DNA of 64,000 bases from Pseudoglutamicibacter cumminsii (lineage in GTDB: Bacteria > Actinomycetota > Actinomycetes > Actinomycetales > Micrococcaceae). The DNA is taken from positions 85,256 through 149,255 of the forward strand of contig NZ_QFWG01000005.1 of assembly GCF_003143995.1 (NCBI RefSeq), written 5' to 3'. The notes under the pieces were generated by a model. The model was given only the letters and a program-made list of their open reading frames with translations, was not told the DNA's origin and made no database searches. Shown piece after piece: positions 55,970 through 64,000 of the stretch. The stretch's first letter is position 1. Each line of letters starts with the position of its first letter. The position numbers and the translations under genes were made by a program.

Positions 55970-57817
55970 ATGTCCCACCTCTTAGGTGCTGAATCGATCT
56001 CCATCACGTTCGGTACCCGCACCGTGCTTGAAGACGTAACGCTCGGCATCGACGAAGGCGACCGCATCGGCATTGTGGGTCGTAACGGCGACGGCAAGTC
56101 AACGCTCATGAAGCTTCTGGCGCAGCGCATGCAGCCGGACACGGGCCGTGTAACGCATCGCCGTGACCTGCGGGTTGGGTACCTCGACCAATCCGATGTG
56201 CTGGACCCAGAGCTGAGTGTTCTGCAGGCGATTGTGGGCGACGTCCCCGAACACGAGTGGGCCGCCGACCCTCGCATCCGCGACATCATGGACGGCCTCA
56301 CCGAAGGCATCGACCTGCACAAGAAGGTCGGTGAGCTTTCGGGCGGGCAGCGCCGCCGTACCGCGCTCGCGAAGCTTTTGGTGGCGGACTGGGACGTCAT
56401 CATGCTCGACGAGCCGACCAACCACCTCGACGTTGAAGGTGTCGCGTGGCTTGCCCAGCACCTCAACCAGCGTTGGCGCGCCAACGAGAACGCGTTCCTC
56501 GTGGTCACGCACGACCGCTGGTTCTTGGACGCCGTGTGCACCATGACGTGGGAAGTGCACGATGCGGTGGTCGATGCTTTCGATGGCGGTTACGCCGCGT
56601 ACGTGCTGGCTCGCGCGGAACGCGACCGCGCGGCTGCGGTCAAGGAAAGCAAGCGGCAGCAGCTGGTCAAGAAGGAGCTCGCGTGGCTTCGCCGCGGCGC
56701 GCCGGCACGCACATCGAAGCCGAAGTTCCGCATCCAGGCCGCTAACGCGATCATCGAGGACGTTCCGGCCCCGCGCGAGAGCCTCGAACTTAAGAAGATG
56801 GCGATGGCGCGGCAGGGTAAAGACGTCATCGACGCCGAAAACCTCACCTACACGTTGCCGAACGGCCGCACGTTGTTCGACAACATCACGTGGCGGCTCG
56901 CACCGGGCGAACGCGTGGGGCTCGTGGGCGTCAACGGTGCGGGCAAGTCAACGCTCATGCGGCTCTTGGACGGGCAGATCGAGCCGAGCGACGGACGCGT
57001 CAAGCGCGGCAAGACCGTGGTTTCGGCGATCTTGTCGCAGGAAGTCAAAGAGCTCGATGAGCTCGCAGACACCCGGGTTGTGGACGTCATCAAGGCTGAA
57101 GGCAGCCAGTTCGTTGCGGGTGGCCGCGAAGTTTCTGCAGGCCAGTTGCTCGAACAGGTCGGGTTCAACTCGCACAAGCAGTACACGCCGGTGCGTGATC
57201 TGTCCGGCGGCGAGAAGCGACGCCTCCAGCTCTTGCGGCTCATGGTCGGCGAACCCAACGTGCTGATGCTCGACGAGCCGACCAACGACCTCGATACCGA
57301 CACGCTCGCCGCGATCGAAGACCTCCTCGACACGTGGGCCGGAACGCTCATCGTGGTTTCCCACGACCGCTATCTCTTGGAGCGCGTCACCGACCATCAG
57401 ATGGCGTTGCTCGGCGACGGCAAGATCCGCGACCTCCCAGGCGGCGTCGACCAATACCTGCAGCTGCGGGAGCAAGCGCTGCAGGCCGATGGGGTACAGT
57501 CCGTTGCAGGCCAGGCCGGGGGTGCAGATTCGGGGGCCACCGCATCGTCGGCTGAAGCTGGCACCGGAGCAGAGCCGAACGGGCCGACCTATTCCGCGGC
57601 AGAACAGCGCGAAGCCCGTAAAAACATGCAACGCTACGAACGCCAGCTCGAACGCGCAGAAAAGGCGCTCGCCGAGGCCGAGGCGAAACTCGTTGCGGCC
57701 ACCGAAGCCGGGGATTTCGATGCGGTCACTCAGCTGACCCAGGAAGCCAGCGAGGCGCGGGATCACCGGGACGAGCTCGAGATGGCGTGGCTCGAAGAAT
57801 CCGAGAAGGTCGACTGA
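55970..57817 (+). CDS. ABC-F family ATP-binding protein
   Basis: Soluble twin-ATPase (615 aa) without membrane domains; ABC-F proteins act on the ribosome as translation factors or antibiotic-resistance proteins. Walker A sites GRNGDGKST (about 38) and GVNGAGKST (about 319), signatures LSGGQRRR and LSGGEKRR, and Walker B segments MLDEPTNHLD and MLDEPTNDLD are all complete. The linker (about 225-285) is basic; the C-terminal ~100 residues include a low-complexity stretch and a coiled coil. It follows ispE by 56 nt. The fifth codon is TTA. No sign of a specific resistance subtype. Confidence 0.92.
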   Translation: MSHLLGAESISITFGTRTVLEDVTLGIDEGDRIGIVGRNGDGKSTLMKLLAQRMQPDTGRVTHRRDLRVGYLDQSDVLDPELSVLQAIVGDVPEHEWAADPRIRDIMDGLTEGIDLHKKVGELSGGQRRRTALAKLLVADWDVIMLDEPTNHLDVEGVAWLAQHLNQRWRANENAFLVVTHDRWFLDAVCTMTWEVHDAVVDAFDGGYAAYVLARAERDRAAAVKESKRQQLVKKELAWLRRGAPARTSKPKFRIQAANAIIEDVPAPRESLELKKMAMARQGKDVIDAENLTYTLPNGRTLFDNITWRLAPGERVGLVGVNGAGKSTLMRLLDGQIEPSDGRVKRGKTVVSAILSQEVKELDELADTRVVDVIKAEGSQFVAGGREVSAGQLLEQVGFNSHKQYTPVRDLSGGEKRRLQLLRLMVGEPNVLMLDEPTNDLDTDTLAAIEDLLDTWAGTLIVVSHDRYLLERVTDHQMALLGDGKIRDLPGGVDQYLQLREQALQADGVQSVAGQAGGADSGATASSAEAGTGAEPNGPTYSAAEQREARKNMQRYERQLERAEKALAEAEAKLVAATEAGDFDAVTQLTQEASEARDHRDELEMAWLEESEKVD

Positions 57818-58665
57818 TGCAGAAGCAAACGGGAGTAGCTGAGGCCGCAACATCGGCCCCGAACGCATCGCCGCACACATCGGAATCCAAAACATCCGAG
57901 TACCGGCCGCGGCGCATCGCGCTGTCCTATGTCATGGACGCGGTCAACGTTCCCCAGGAGTATGCGGACGAGCTCCACGGACTCGCCGCTAACACGGGGC
58001 GTTCGATCGTTGAGGTCAGCGGGGTTGAAGTCGGTCGGGTTGAAGTCGGCGGGCACGTGCAGCCGTGGTTTATCGATGCCCTCCGGCCCGGCCGTAGCGC
58101 TCGCGAGGTTGTGGCCGGCGCCGACGCGGTCGTGATCCTGGGCGGTGCTGACATGCACCCAAGGTTTTACGAACTCGAACGTGAGCGTTGGCGCGATGTC
58201 GACCTTGCCGGTGTGAGCGCGAGCGCCGATGAGTTCGAGATCGCCCTGGTCCACGAAACCTTGGCCGCCCGCAAACCGCTACTGGGCATCTGCCGTGGCT
58301 TACAGATCATCAACGTGGCGCTCGGCGGAACGCTCATCCCCGACATCGGCCGCCTCACGATCCACAAGTCAGAACCCGATGGCGACGGCTGGGCCGACCA
58401 CAGCGTGAGCCTCGCGGCTGGAAGCGCGATCGAAAGCATCTACGGGACGCGCCAGATCACGGTCAGGTCCGCACACCACCAAGCTGTCGATGTGCTCGCC
58501 GAGGGCCTCGTGCCCGTCGCGACCGCACCGGATGGGCTCATCGAAGCGGCGGAACACCCCGAACATCCCGCGATGCTCGCCGTCCAGTGGCACCCGGAAG
58601 ACCTCTACGGTGACAAAACTCACCTCGACGCCCTCATGAGCTGGTTCCTACGCCAGATACCGTGA
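57817..58665 (+). CDS. Class I glutamine amidotransferase-like hydrolase (PuuD/peptidase C26 type)
   Basis: Protein of 282 aa resembling gamma-glutamyl-gamma-aminobutyrate hydrolases. The nucleophile elbow LLGICRGLQIINVALGG (Cys about residue 165) and the His/Glu of the triad in QWHPEDLYG are intact; no synthetase domain is attached. It might cleave gamma-glutamyl amides, but the substrate is unknown. The first ~35 residues are low-complexity. The ATG overlaps the ABC-F stop (TGATG). Confidence 0.85.
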   Translation: MQKQTGVAEAATSAPNASPHTSESKTSEYRPRRIALSYVMDAVNVPQEYADELHGLAANTGRSIVEVSGVEVGRVEVGGHVQPWFIDALRPGRSAREVVAGADAVVILGGADMHPRFYELERERWRDVDLAGVSASADEFEIALVHETLAARKPLLGICRGLQIINVALGGTLIPDIGRLTIHKSEPDGDGWADHSVSLAAGSAIESIYGTRQITVRSAHHQAVDVLAEGLVPVATAPDGLIEAAEHPEHPAMLAVQWHPEDLYGDKTHLDALMSWFLRQIP

Positions 58666-58763
58666 CGCCCAGATAGACGTTCATGAGACATCCGGTTAAG
58701 AAAACAAGGCGCGACGTGGCACAATGGGGAACGGCCTGAACAGTTTTAGCTGCGTCAGGTTGG

Positions 58764-58835
58764 TCCGCCATGGTGTAACGGCAGCACGCCAGCCTTTGGA
58801 GCTGTGTGGTCTAGGTTCGAATCCTAGTGGCGGAG
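58764..58835 (+). tRNA. tRNA-Gln (anticodon UUG)
   Basis: Acceptor stem TCCGCCA/TGGCGGA (58764-58770 with 58828-58834), discriminator G58835. Anticodon loop CTTTGGA gives anticodon TTG (58796-58798). T arm CTAGG-TTCGAAT-CCTAG at 58811-58827. CCA is not encoded. Lies just upstream of glmU, as tRNA-Gln does in many actinobacteria. Confidence 0.95.
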
Positions 58836-58871
58836 CGGTAGTGGCAGGACAGTGGAAGGAAACATAGCCAG

Positions 58872-60347
58872 GTGTCCAGCGAAAACGTCCATCCGGCAGC
58901 AGTGATCGTTCTAGCCGCAGGCGCTGGAACGCGTATGAAATCCTCTACGCCGAAAATCCTCCACACGCTCGGCGGCCGTTCGATGGTCGGCCACGCGCTC
59001 GACACCGCGCACGCGCTCGAACCGGACCGCCTCGTCGTCGTTGTCCGCCACCAGCGTGACCGCGTCGCTTCCCACGTTCTTGACCACGCACCTGACGTGA
59101 GCATCGTCGACCAGGACGAGATCCCAGGCACCGGCCGCGCCGTCCAGGTTGGCCTTGAAGCGATGGACGACCTCACCGAAGGCACCGTGCTCGTAACCTA
59201 CGGCGACGTTCCGCTGTTGACCCCGGAGCTTCTGACCGAACTCATTGAGCGCCACGATTCCGAAGGCAACGCGGCGACCGTCCTGACCGCAACCATCGAC
59301 GATCCAACAGGTTACGGACGCATCGTGCGTGATGAGAACGGCGACGTCGCGGGCATCGTCGAACACAAGGACGCGACCGACGAGCAACGGCTCATCAACG
59401 AGGTCAACTCCGGCATCTACGCGTTCTCGGCGAACGAACTGCGTTCCGCGCTGTCCCGCGTATCAACCGATAACGCGCAAGGCGAGATGTATCTGACCGA
59501 TGTGCTCGGCATCATGCGTGAAGACGGCCACCGCATCTCCGCGGCCGTGACCACCGACCAGTGGCAGGTTGAAGGCGCAAACGACCGCGTCCAGCTTTCC
59601 GCGCTCGGGCGTGAACTCAACCGCCGCATCACCGAAAAGTGGATGCGCGAAGGTGTGACGATCCAGGATCCGGAAACTACGTGGATCGACGTCGACGTCG
59701 CTTTGTCCCAGGACGTGACCTTGCTGCCGAACGTTCAGCTCGTTGGCCGGACCTCGGTGGGCCAGGGCTCGGTGATCGGCCCAGACACTACGCTGCGTGA
59801 CACCCACGTCGGGCAGAACGCAACCGTCAAGCGCACCGACGCAACCGAATCCCGCATCGGCTCCGGCTCGACTGTTGGGCCGTTCAGTCACCTCCGCAAA
59901 GACACCGTGCTCGGCGAAGACGGCAAGATCGGCGCGTTCTACGAAACGAAGAACGTCCAGATCGGTGACCGCACCAAGCTGTCCCACCTCGGCTACTCGG
60001 GTGACGCGATCATCGGTGAAGACTCCAACATCGGCTGCGGCAACATCACCTCTAACTACGATGGCGTTAACAAGCACAAGACCGTGATCGGTTCGCACGT
60101 TCGCACCGGCGCATCTACCGTGTTCATCGCTCCGGTAGAGATCGGTGACGGTGCCTATACCGGCGCCGGCGCTGTGGTTCGTAAGGACGTGCCGGCAGGT
60201 GCCCTCGTGATCTCGGAAGCCCCGCAGGTCAATAAGGAAGGCTGGGTTGAAGCGAAACGGTCCGGAACCCCCGCCGCTGTTGCGGCGGCATTGAGCTCAA
60301 ACAAGCCAGCAGATCAAGCGACGCCAGCAGAAGGCGACAAGAACTAG
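58872..60347 (+). CDS. glmU: Bifunctional N-acetylglucosamine-1-phosphate uridyltransferase / glucosamine-1-phosphate acetyltransferase
   Basis: Makes UDP-GlcNAc for peptidoglycan and other glycans in two steps; 491 aa. N-terminal pyrophosphorylase domain with LAAGAGTRMKSSTPK, then the left-handed beta-helix domain (hexapeptide repeats from about 265) with the acetyltransferase catalytic region GYSGDAIIGEDSNIGCGN. GTG at 58872 with AAGGAA about 11 nt upstream. The C-terminal ~30 residues are an Ala/Pro-rich tail. Followed by prs, the conserved order. Confidence 0.96.
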   Translation: MSSENVHPAAVIVLAAGAGTRMKSSTPKILHTLGGRSMVGHALDTAHALEPDRLVVVVRHQRDRVASHVLDHAPDVSIVDQDEIPGTGRAVQVGLEAMDDLTEGTVLVTYGDVPLLTPELLTELIERHDSEGNAATVLTATIDDPTGYGRIVRDENGDVAGIVEHKDATDEQRLINEVNSGIYAFSANELRSALSRVSTDNAQGEMYLTDVLGIMREDGHRISAAVTTDQWQVEGANDRVQLSALGRELNRRITEKWMREGVTIQDPETTWIDVDVALSQDVTLLPNVQLVGRTSVGQGSVIGPDTTLRDTHVGQNATVKRTDATESRIGSGSTVGPFSHLRKDTVLGEDGKIGAFYETKNVQIGDRTKLSHLGYSGDAIIGEDSNIGCGNITSNYDGVNKHKTVIGSHVRTGASTVFIAPVEIGDGAYTGAGAVVRKDVPAGALVISEAPQVNKEGWVEAKRSGTPAAVAAALSSNKPADQATPAEGDKN

Positions 60348-60434
60348 ACCTTTCTGCGGCGGGCTACTCCGATTCGGCGCAGAGATATAAGCTCCACTTA
60401 ACACCCCATCTTCGAGGAGAACGGACAGCCTGCA

Positions 60435-61415
60435 ATGTCTGAACTGAGCTACAACGTAGACAAGAAACTGGTTTTGGCTTCCGGCCGTGCCCACCCAGAG
60501 CTGGCACAGCAGATCGCCGACGAGCTCGAAACTGAACTCGCGCCGGTTTCTGCGTACGACTTCGCCAACGGCGAGATCTATGTACGCCCGGGGGATTCCG
60601 TTCGCGGTAAAGAATGCTTCGTGATCCAGTCGCATCCGTTCCCGATGAACAACTGGCTCATGGAACAGCTCATCATGATCGATGCGCTCAAGCGTGCTTC
60701 CGCCCGCCGCATCACCGTGGTCTCGCCGTTCTACCCATACGCGCGCCAGGACAAGAAGGGACGCGGCCGCGAGCCGATCACCGCTCGCCTCGTAGCAGAC
60801 CTCTACAAGACGGCGGGTGCTGACCGCATCATGTCCGTGGACCTGCACACCTCGCAGATCCAGGGCTTCTTCGACGGACCGGTCGACCACCTCATGGCGA
60901 TCCCGTTGCTCGCCGACTACATCCGCACCCGCGTAGGCAATGAGCCGCTCACGATCGTCTCCCCAGACACCGGCCGCGTCCGCGTCGCCGAAATGTGGGC
61001 TGAGCGTCTCGGCCACGCGCCGCTCGCGTTCGTCCACAAGACCCGCGACCTCACGGTTCCGAACAAGGCAGAGTCCAAGACCGTGGTCGGTGACGTCAAG
61101 GACCGCGTCTGCATCCTCATCGACGACATGATCGACACCGGCGGCACCATCTCCGGCGCTGTTTCCGTGCTCAAGAACGCAGGTGCTAAGGACGTCATCA
61201 TCGCGGCGACCCACCCGGTCTTTTCCGACCCAGCCGCTCAGCGCCTGAGCGAATCCGGCGCACGCGAAGTGGTTGTCACGAACACGTTGCCAGTCCCAGC
61301 ATCGAAGCACTTCCACAACCTGACCGTGCTCTCGATCGCTCCGCTTCTGGCGCGCGCGATCAAGGAAGTCTTCGAAGACGGCTCCGTCACGAGCCTCTTC
61401 GACGGCCGCGCGTAA
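60435..61415 (+). CDS. prs: Ribose-phosphate pyrophosphokinase (PRPP synthetase)
   Basis: Makes PRPP from ribose-5-phosphate and ATP for nucleotide, His and Trp synthesis; 326 aa. The class I features SVDLHTSQIQGFFDGPVD, the flexible-loop KxR-type RQDKKGRGREP and the PRPP-binding ILIDDMIDTGGTI are intact. GAGGAG lies rather far (~14 nt) upstream of the ATG. Confidence 0.97.
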   Translation: MSELSYNVDKKLVLASGRAHPELAQQIADELETELAPVSAYDFANGEIYVRPGDSVRGKECFVIQSHPFPMNNWLMEQLIMIDALKRASARRITVVSPFYPYARQDKKGRGREPITARLVADLYKTAGADRIMSVDLHTSQIQGFFDGPVDHLMAIPLLADYIRTRVGNEPLTIVSPDTGRVRVAEMWAERLGHAPLAFVHKTRDLTVPNKAESKTVVGDVKDRVCILIDDMIDTGGTISGAVSVLKNAGAKDVIIAATHPVFSDPAAQRLSESGAREVVVTNTLPVPASKHFHNLTVLSIAPLLARAIKEVFEDGSVTSLFDGRA

Positions 61416-61436
61416 GCGTTTCATTCAGGCCTCAGC

Positions 61437-61474
61437 CAAGTGCCCCTCCACGTTCCGATGTGACGGGGCACTTG
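61437..61474 (+). terminator. Terminator of prs
   Basis: 10-bp stem CAAGTGCCCC (61437-61446) with GGGGCACTTG (61465-61474), 18-nt loop; tail CGTTTA. Confidence 0.75.
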
Positions 61475-61499
61475 CGTTTAAGAGCACAGTGAAAGCTCT

Positions 61500-61729
61500 G
61501 GTAGACTAGGGGAGTTGCCCAGGCGAGGGGAACCCCTGTTCCCGTGATCGACGAGGCCTTCTGGATTTACCGGCTGGATGCGTTCTGCACAGCCGAAGGT
61601 GAGCTTAGAAGCCACGACGAGCCCCCAGGGCGAAGACCAGCCAACACCACCGCAAGCGTGTGCACACTGCAAACGCTGAGCGGAGACTCAGACGGTGTGG
61701 CGTCATCGACCAATAGGAGAAGAGCTCTC
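61500..61729 (+). promoter_or_regulatory. Long structured leader of rplY (candidate autoregulatory RNA)
   Basis: A -10-like TAGACT at 61502-61507 (no clear -35) would give a ~215-nt untranslated leader before the rplY ATG. The stretch 61508-61700 is G/C-rich with several potential short stems, including AGGGGAACCCCT near 61525-61536. An open frame in phase with rplY runs through it from a GTG at 61544, but it lacks a ribosome binding site and coding character. L25 leaders that bind their protein are known in gamma-proteobacteria; a similar role here is inference. Confidence 0.4.
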
Positions 61730-62359
61730 ATGCAGAAATTCGAAACCATTGACGTAGAGGTCCGCGAAGACTTCGGTAAGGGTTCCGCACGCCGCGCACG
61801 CCGCGACGGCCAGATCCCAGCAGTTGTTTACGGCCACGGCACCGAGCCAGAGCACCTGCTGCTCCCAGCTCACCAGACCACCCTGGCTGTTCGTCAGGCG
61901 AACGCTATTCTTTCCCTCAAGGTTGCAGGCGACGAGCGCCTCGTCATGGTGAAGGACATCCAGCGCCACCCACTGCGTCAGACTGTTGACCACCTCGACC
62001 TGCTGATCGTTAAGCGCGGCGAGAAGGTCTCCGTTAACGTTTACCTTGACTACCAGGGCGAGGTTGCTCCAGGCCTGGCTGCTTCCCTCGACATCCAGGA
62101 AGTCGCTGTCCTGGCTGACGCTCTCAACATTCCAGACACCCTCGTTGTGAACCTTGAGGGCCGCGAAGAAGGTTCCGTCCTGGCTACCGATATCGAGCTG
62201 CCGGAAGGCATCGAGCTCGAGATCGAAGAAGACACCGTTATCGCGACCGTTGAAGAGCCACAGGAAATCGAGCTCCCAGAGGACGAGGAGACCGAGGAAG
62301 CAGGCGAAGAGGCTGCCGCGGCTCCAGCAGAAGAGAAGTCCGAGGAGGACTCCGAGTAA
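61730..62359 (+). CDS. rplY: Large ribosomal subunit protein bL25, long Ctc form
   Basis: Binds 5S rRNA in the large ribosomal subunit; the Ctc form adds a C-terminal domain and is stress-induced in some bacteria. 209 aa: N-terminal L25 domain (GSARRARRDGQIPAVVYG, about 17-34), C-terminal beta domain (about 95-180) with a strongly acidic Glu/Ala tail. GGAGAAGAG is upstream of the ATG at 61730. In most actinobacteria pth follows rplY; here a terminator and an alkaline phosphatase gene follow instead. Confidence 0.94.
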   Translation: MQKFETIDVEVREDFGKGSARRARRDGQIPAVVYGHGTEPEHLLLPAHQTTLAVRQANAILSLKVAGDERLVMVKDIQRHPLRQTVDHLDLLIVKRGEKVSVNVYLDYQGEVAPGLAASLDIQEVAVLADALNIPDTLVVNLEGREEGSVLATDIELPEGIELEIEEDTVIATVEEPQEIELPEDEETEEAGEEAAAAPAEEKSEEDSE

Positions 62360-62382
62360 TCCCCGCGGATTCATTGCATTTT

Positions 62383-62414
62383 CGGAGGGCCGCCACATAC
62401 GTGGCGGCCCTCCG
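62383..62414 (+). terminator. Terminator of rplY
   Basis: A perfect 14-bp stem (62383-62396 with 62401-62414) with loop ATAC, 23 nt after the stop codon. Confidence 0.85.
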
Positions 62415-62529
62415 CCGTTTAAGCGGACGGCAAGCTGTGGCCAACTCTTAGCTACTGCCCAGCAACTTCATAAGATTCTTCTTCATCCGTTCACGGTTCC
62501 TTTAGATGCGGGTTAGTTCGAGGGTCAGC

Positions 62530-62554
62530 TGAGGTTTACCTCACTTCCTATGCT
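62530..62554 (+). promoter_or_regulatory. Palindrome and -10-like hexamer upstream of the alkaline phosphatase gene
   Basis: TGAGGT-TT-ACCTCA (62530-62543) is a perfect 6-2-6 palindrome, followed 5 nt later by TATGCT (62549-62554), a plausible -10. The palindrome would fill the -35/-10 spacer, a usual repressor position. A tandem TTCATCCG/TTCACGGT stretch lies further upstream (about 62479-62495). No clear Pho box was recognised. Confidence 0.35.
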
Positions 62555-62599
62555 CAGAGCTGTTGGTCAAAATCACGCCAAAAGAAACGGATTACCGCA

Positions 62600-64000
62600 G
62601 TGAAAGCAGTTCGCACCCCTGTGATTGCGACGGCCGCAGCTGGCCTCGCACTTGCATCGTTCGCCACCGCTGTGCCAGCTAACGCTGAGCCAAAGGTCGA
62701 CGGCCCGAAGAACGTTATCGTCCTCATCGGTGACGGCATGGGCTACAGCCACATCGATAACTACAACGCCTTCACCAAGAACGAGGTGCACTGGCAGGTA
62801 GAGAAGGGCCCAGACAAGAAGGTCATGCCATACGGCGGCAACACCAAGCCTAAGGAAGGCTGGCAGACCTGGGATCACACCGGTATGTCGACCCACTGGG
62901 TAGACGGCCCTGTCTACGACACCGCAGAAGCATGGACTGACTTCAACTGGGTCAAGAACAAGCCAACTGACTCGGCTGCGGCAGGTACCGCAATGGCTAC
63001 CGGCGTCAAGACCTACAACGCAGGTATCGGCGTTGACCCGAACAAGAAGGTCGTAGAGAACCTCAGTGAGCGCGCTAAGTCCCTCGGCAAGTCCGCAGGC
63101 GTGGTTTCCAGCGTTCCGTTCTCCCACGCCACCCCAGCTGCGTATTCCGCGCACAACGAACGCCGCCAGGACTACCACGGCATCGCCAAGGAACAGGTAG
63201 AGGGCGACATGGACGTCGTGATGGGTGCCGGTCACCCATACTTCGACGACAACAACAAGAAGCTCGCTACGCCGAACTACAAGTACATCGCCGCAGAAGA
63301 ATACGAGAAGCTCGCAGGCGGACATACCGACTACGCGTTCATCGAGGACAACGAAAGCTTCCGCAAGCTCACCGAGAGCGGGACCCCATCCCGTGTGTTC
63401 GGCATCGCTCAGGTTGGAAACACCCTCCAGCAGAGCCGCGCAGCGGGTGCAGCAAAGAACGACGTTATCGATCTGCGCACCATGACCGAGGGTGCACTCA
63501 ACGTCCTCGATAACAACGACAAGGGCTTCTTCCTCATGGTTGAAGGCGGCGCTATCGACTGGGCCGGCCACGCAAACCAGACCGAGCGCGACGTCGAAGA
63601 GGTCGAAGACTTCGACAAGGCAGTCGAGGCTGTCATCGAATGGGTTGAAAAGAACTCCAGCTGGGACGAAACCCTCGTCATGGTGACTGCAGACCACGAA
63701 ACCGGCTACCTCTCGGGTGCACCAGCAGGTGATTTCGCTCCGATGATCCCACAGGGCGGCGACAACGCTGTAGCTCAGCGCAGCGCTCAGGCTACACCAG
63801 CGCAGGCAGCAAACAAGTACGCATCGCTCAGCTGGAACAGCGGCGACCACACCAACCAGCTCGTGCCGATCTTCTTCAAGGGCGCCAACGCAGCTGACGT
63901 GAAGGCACTCGCAACCAAAACTGACACCGTTCGCGGCGCCTACATGGACAACACCGACGTAGCTCAGTGGCTGCTGAACACCGCATGGGTTGCGAACGAA
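62600..64000 (+). CDS. Secreted alkaline phosphatase (right-truncated)
   Basis: Exported phosphomonoesterase of the alkaline phosphatase superfamily; 467 codons are visible and the frame runs off the window. The N-terminal signal peptide (KAVR, hydrophobic core, PANA before Glu30) predicts secretion. The metal site LIGDGMGYSH (about 40), the phosphorylated-Ser motif PTDSAAAGTAMATG (Ser125), VEGGAIDWAGHAN, TADHETGG-like TADHETGYL and the SGDHTNQ histidine segment are present. GTG at 62600 has only a weak GGA upstream; a ~40-nt leader from TATGCT is likely. Sits where pth is usually found after rplY. Confidence 0.92.
   Translation, partial: MKAVRTPVIATAAAGLALASFATAVPANAEPKVDGPKNVIVLIGDGMGYSHIDNYNAFTKNEVHWQVEKGPDKKVMPYGGNTKPKEGWQTWDHTGMSTHWVDGPVYDTAEAWTDFNWVKNKPTDSAAAGTAMATGVKTYNAGIGVDPNKKVVENLSERAKSLGKSAGVVSSVPFSHATPAAYSAHNERRQDYHGIAKEQVEGDMDVVMGAGHPYFDDNNKKLATPNYKYIAAEEYEKLAGGHTDYAFIEDNESFRKLTESGTPSRVFGIAQVGNTLQQSRAAGAAKNDVIDLRTMTEGALNVLDNNDKGFFLMVEGGAIDWAGHANQTERDVEEVEDFDKAVEAVIEWVEKNSSWDETLVMVTADHETGYLSGAPAGDFAPMIPQGGDNAVAQRSAQATPAQAANKYASLSWNSGDHTNQLVPIFFKGANAADVKALATKTDTVRGAYMDNTDVAQWLLNTAWVANE

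Noticed and set aside
61544..61729. N-terminal extension of bL25 from the GTG at 61544
   Set aside because: No ribosome binding site at 61544, no resemblance to L25 N-termini, and a normal start with GGAGAAGAG upstream exists at 61730.
62530..62543. DtxR/IdeR iron box upstream of the alkaline phosphatase gene
   Set aside because: The palindrome has 6-bp arms with a 2-bp gap; the iron box is a 19-bp element with different arm spacing.

Overview
The window looks like a contiguous piece of an actinobacterial (Actinomycetota) chromosome, most likely from the Micrococcaceae or a close relative; I cannot name the genus. The evidence is a G+C content of about 60% by eye, mycothiol metabolism (mca), a WhiB regulator, an Rpf resuscitation factor, DUF501/DUF3499/DUF4307/DUF4245/DUF5719 families, and gene neighbourhoods that match conserved actinobacterial blocks (mazG-eno-ftsB-DUF501-ppx; greA-DUF4307-mca-uppS; fumC-DUF4245-glpX; LCP-purE-purK-GtrA-TIGR03089; whiB-glycosyltransferase-DUF5719-DUF3499; pmt/rsmI; tatD-rpf-rsmA-ispE; glmU-prs-rplY). 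I see no phage, transposon, CRISPR array, rRNA operon or replication origin. The content is core genome.

Layout. 1-5.0 kb: 3' end of trpS, a 2H phosphoesterase, and sdhCDAB on the minus strand. 5.3-13.2 kb: manC, an M20 amidohydrolase, DedA, mazG, enolase, a long FtsB/DivIC-like septum protein, DUF501 and exopolyphosphatase, all on the plus strand. 13.2-19.5 kb: ndh, an unusual short-variable-loop tRNA with anticodon UAA abutting a PTH2-type peptidyl-tRNA hydrolase gene, a BI-1/YccA protein, an AI-2E permease and ilvA. 19.5-30.2 kb: greA, DUF4307, mca, uppS, an A24 prepilin peptidase, fumC, carbonic anhydrase, DUF4245, a BCCT transporter and glpX. 30.2-37.5 kb: manA, an LCP gene with a frameshift, purEK, GtrA, TIGR03089 and whiB. 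37.5-49.8 kb: a very large membrane glycosyltransferase, DUF5719, a zincin-like protein, DUF3499, a TIGR01906 membrane protein, long-chain acyl-CoA ligase, protein O-mannosyltransferase and rsmI. 49.9-64 kb: succinate-semialdehyde dehydrogenase, tatD, rpf, rsmA, ispE, an ABC-F ATPase, a class I glutamine amidotransferase, tRNA-Gln, glmU, prs, rplY and the start of an exported alkaline phosphatase.

How the genes work together. Central metabolism (sdhCDAB, fumC, eno, glpX, ndh) is mixed with envelope construction: manA and manC (separate loci) supply GDP-mannose, and Pmt, the large GT2 protein, GtrA, LCP and UppS use or carry the lipid-linked sugars. GlmU makes UDP-GlcNAc, and IspE and UppS make isoprenoid carriers. 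Several housekeeping RNA functions (RsmA, RsmI, GreA, TrpS, PTH2, two tRNAs) are interspersed.

Three patterns cut across the annotation. (1) At least eleven genes lack a Shine-Dalgarno sequence and instead have a TAnnnT hexamer ending 6-7 nt before the start codon, the signature of leaderless transcription; this also settles several start codons. (2) Short imperfect tandem duplications repeatedly sit on or just beyond stop codons (manC, amidohydrolase, ilvA, fumC, DUF5719/metallopeptidase, fadD, rpf). (3) A class I tRNA-Leu(UAA)-like gene ends one nucleotide before the GTG of a tandem PTH2 gene that itself carries a TTA codon. I rate the third as the most interesting locus in the window.
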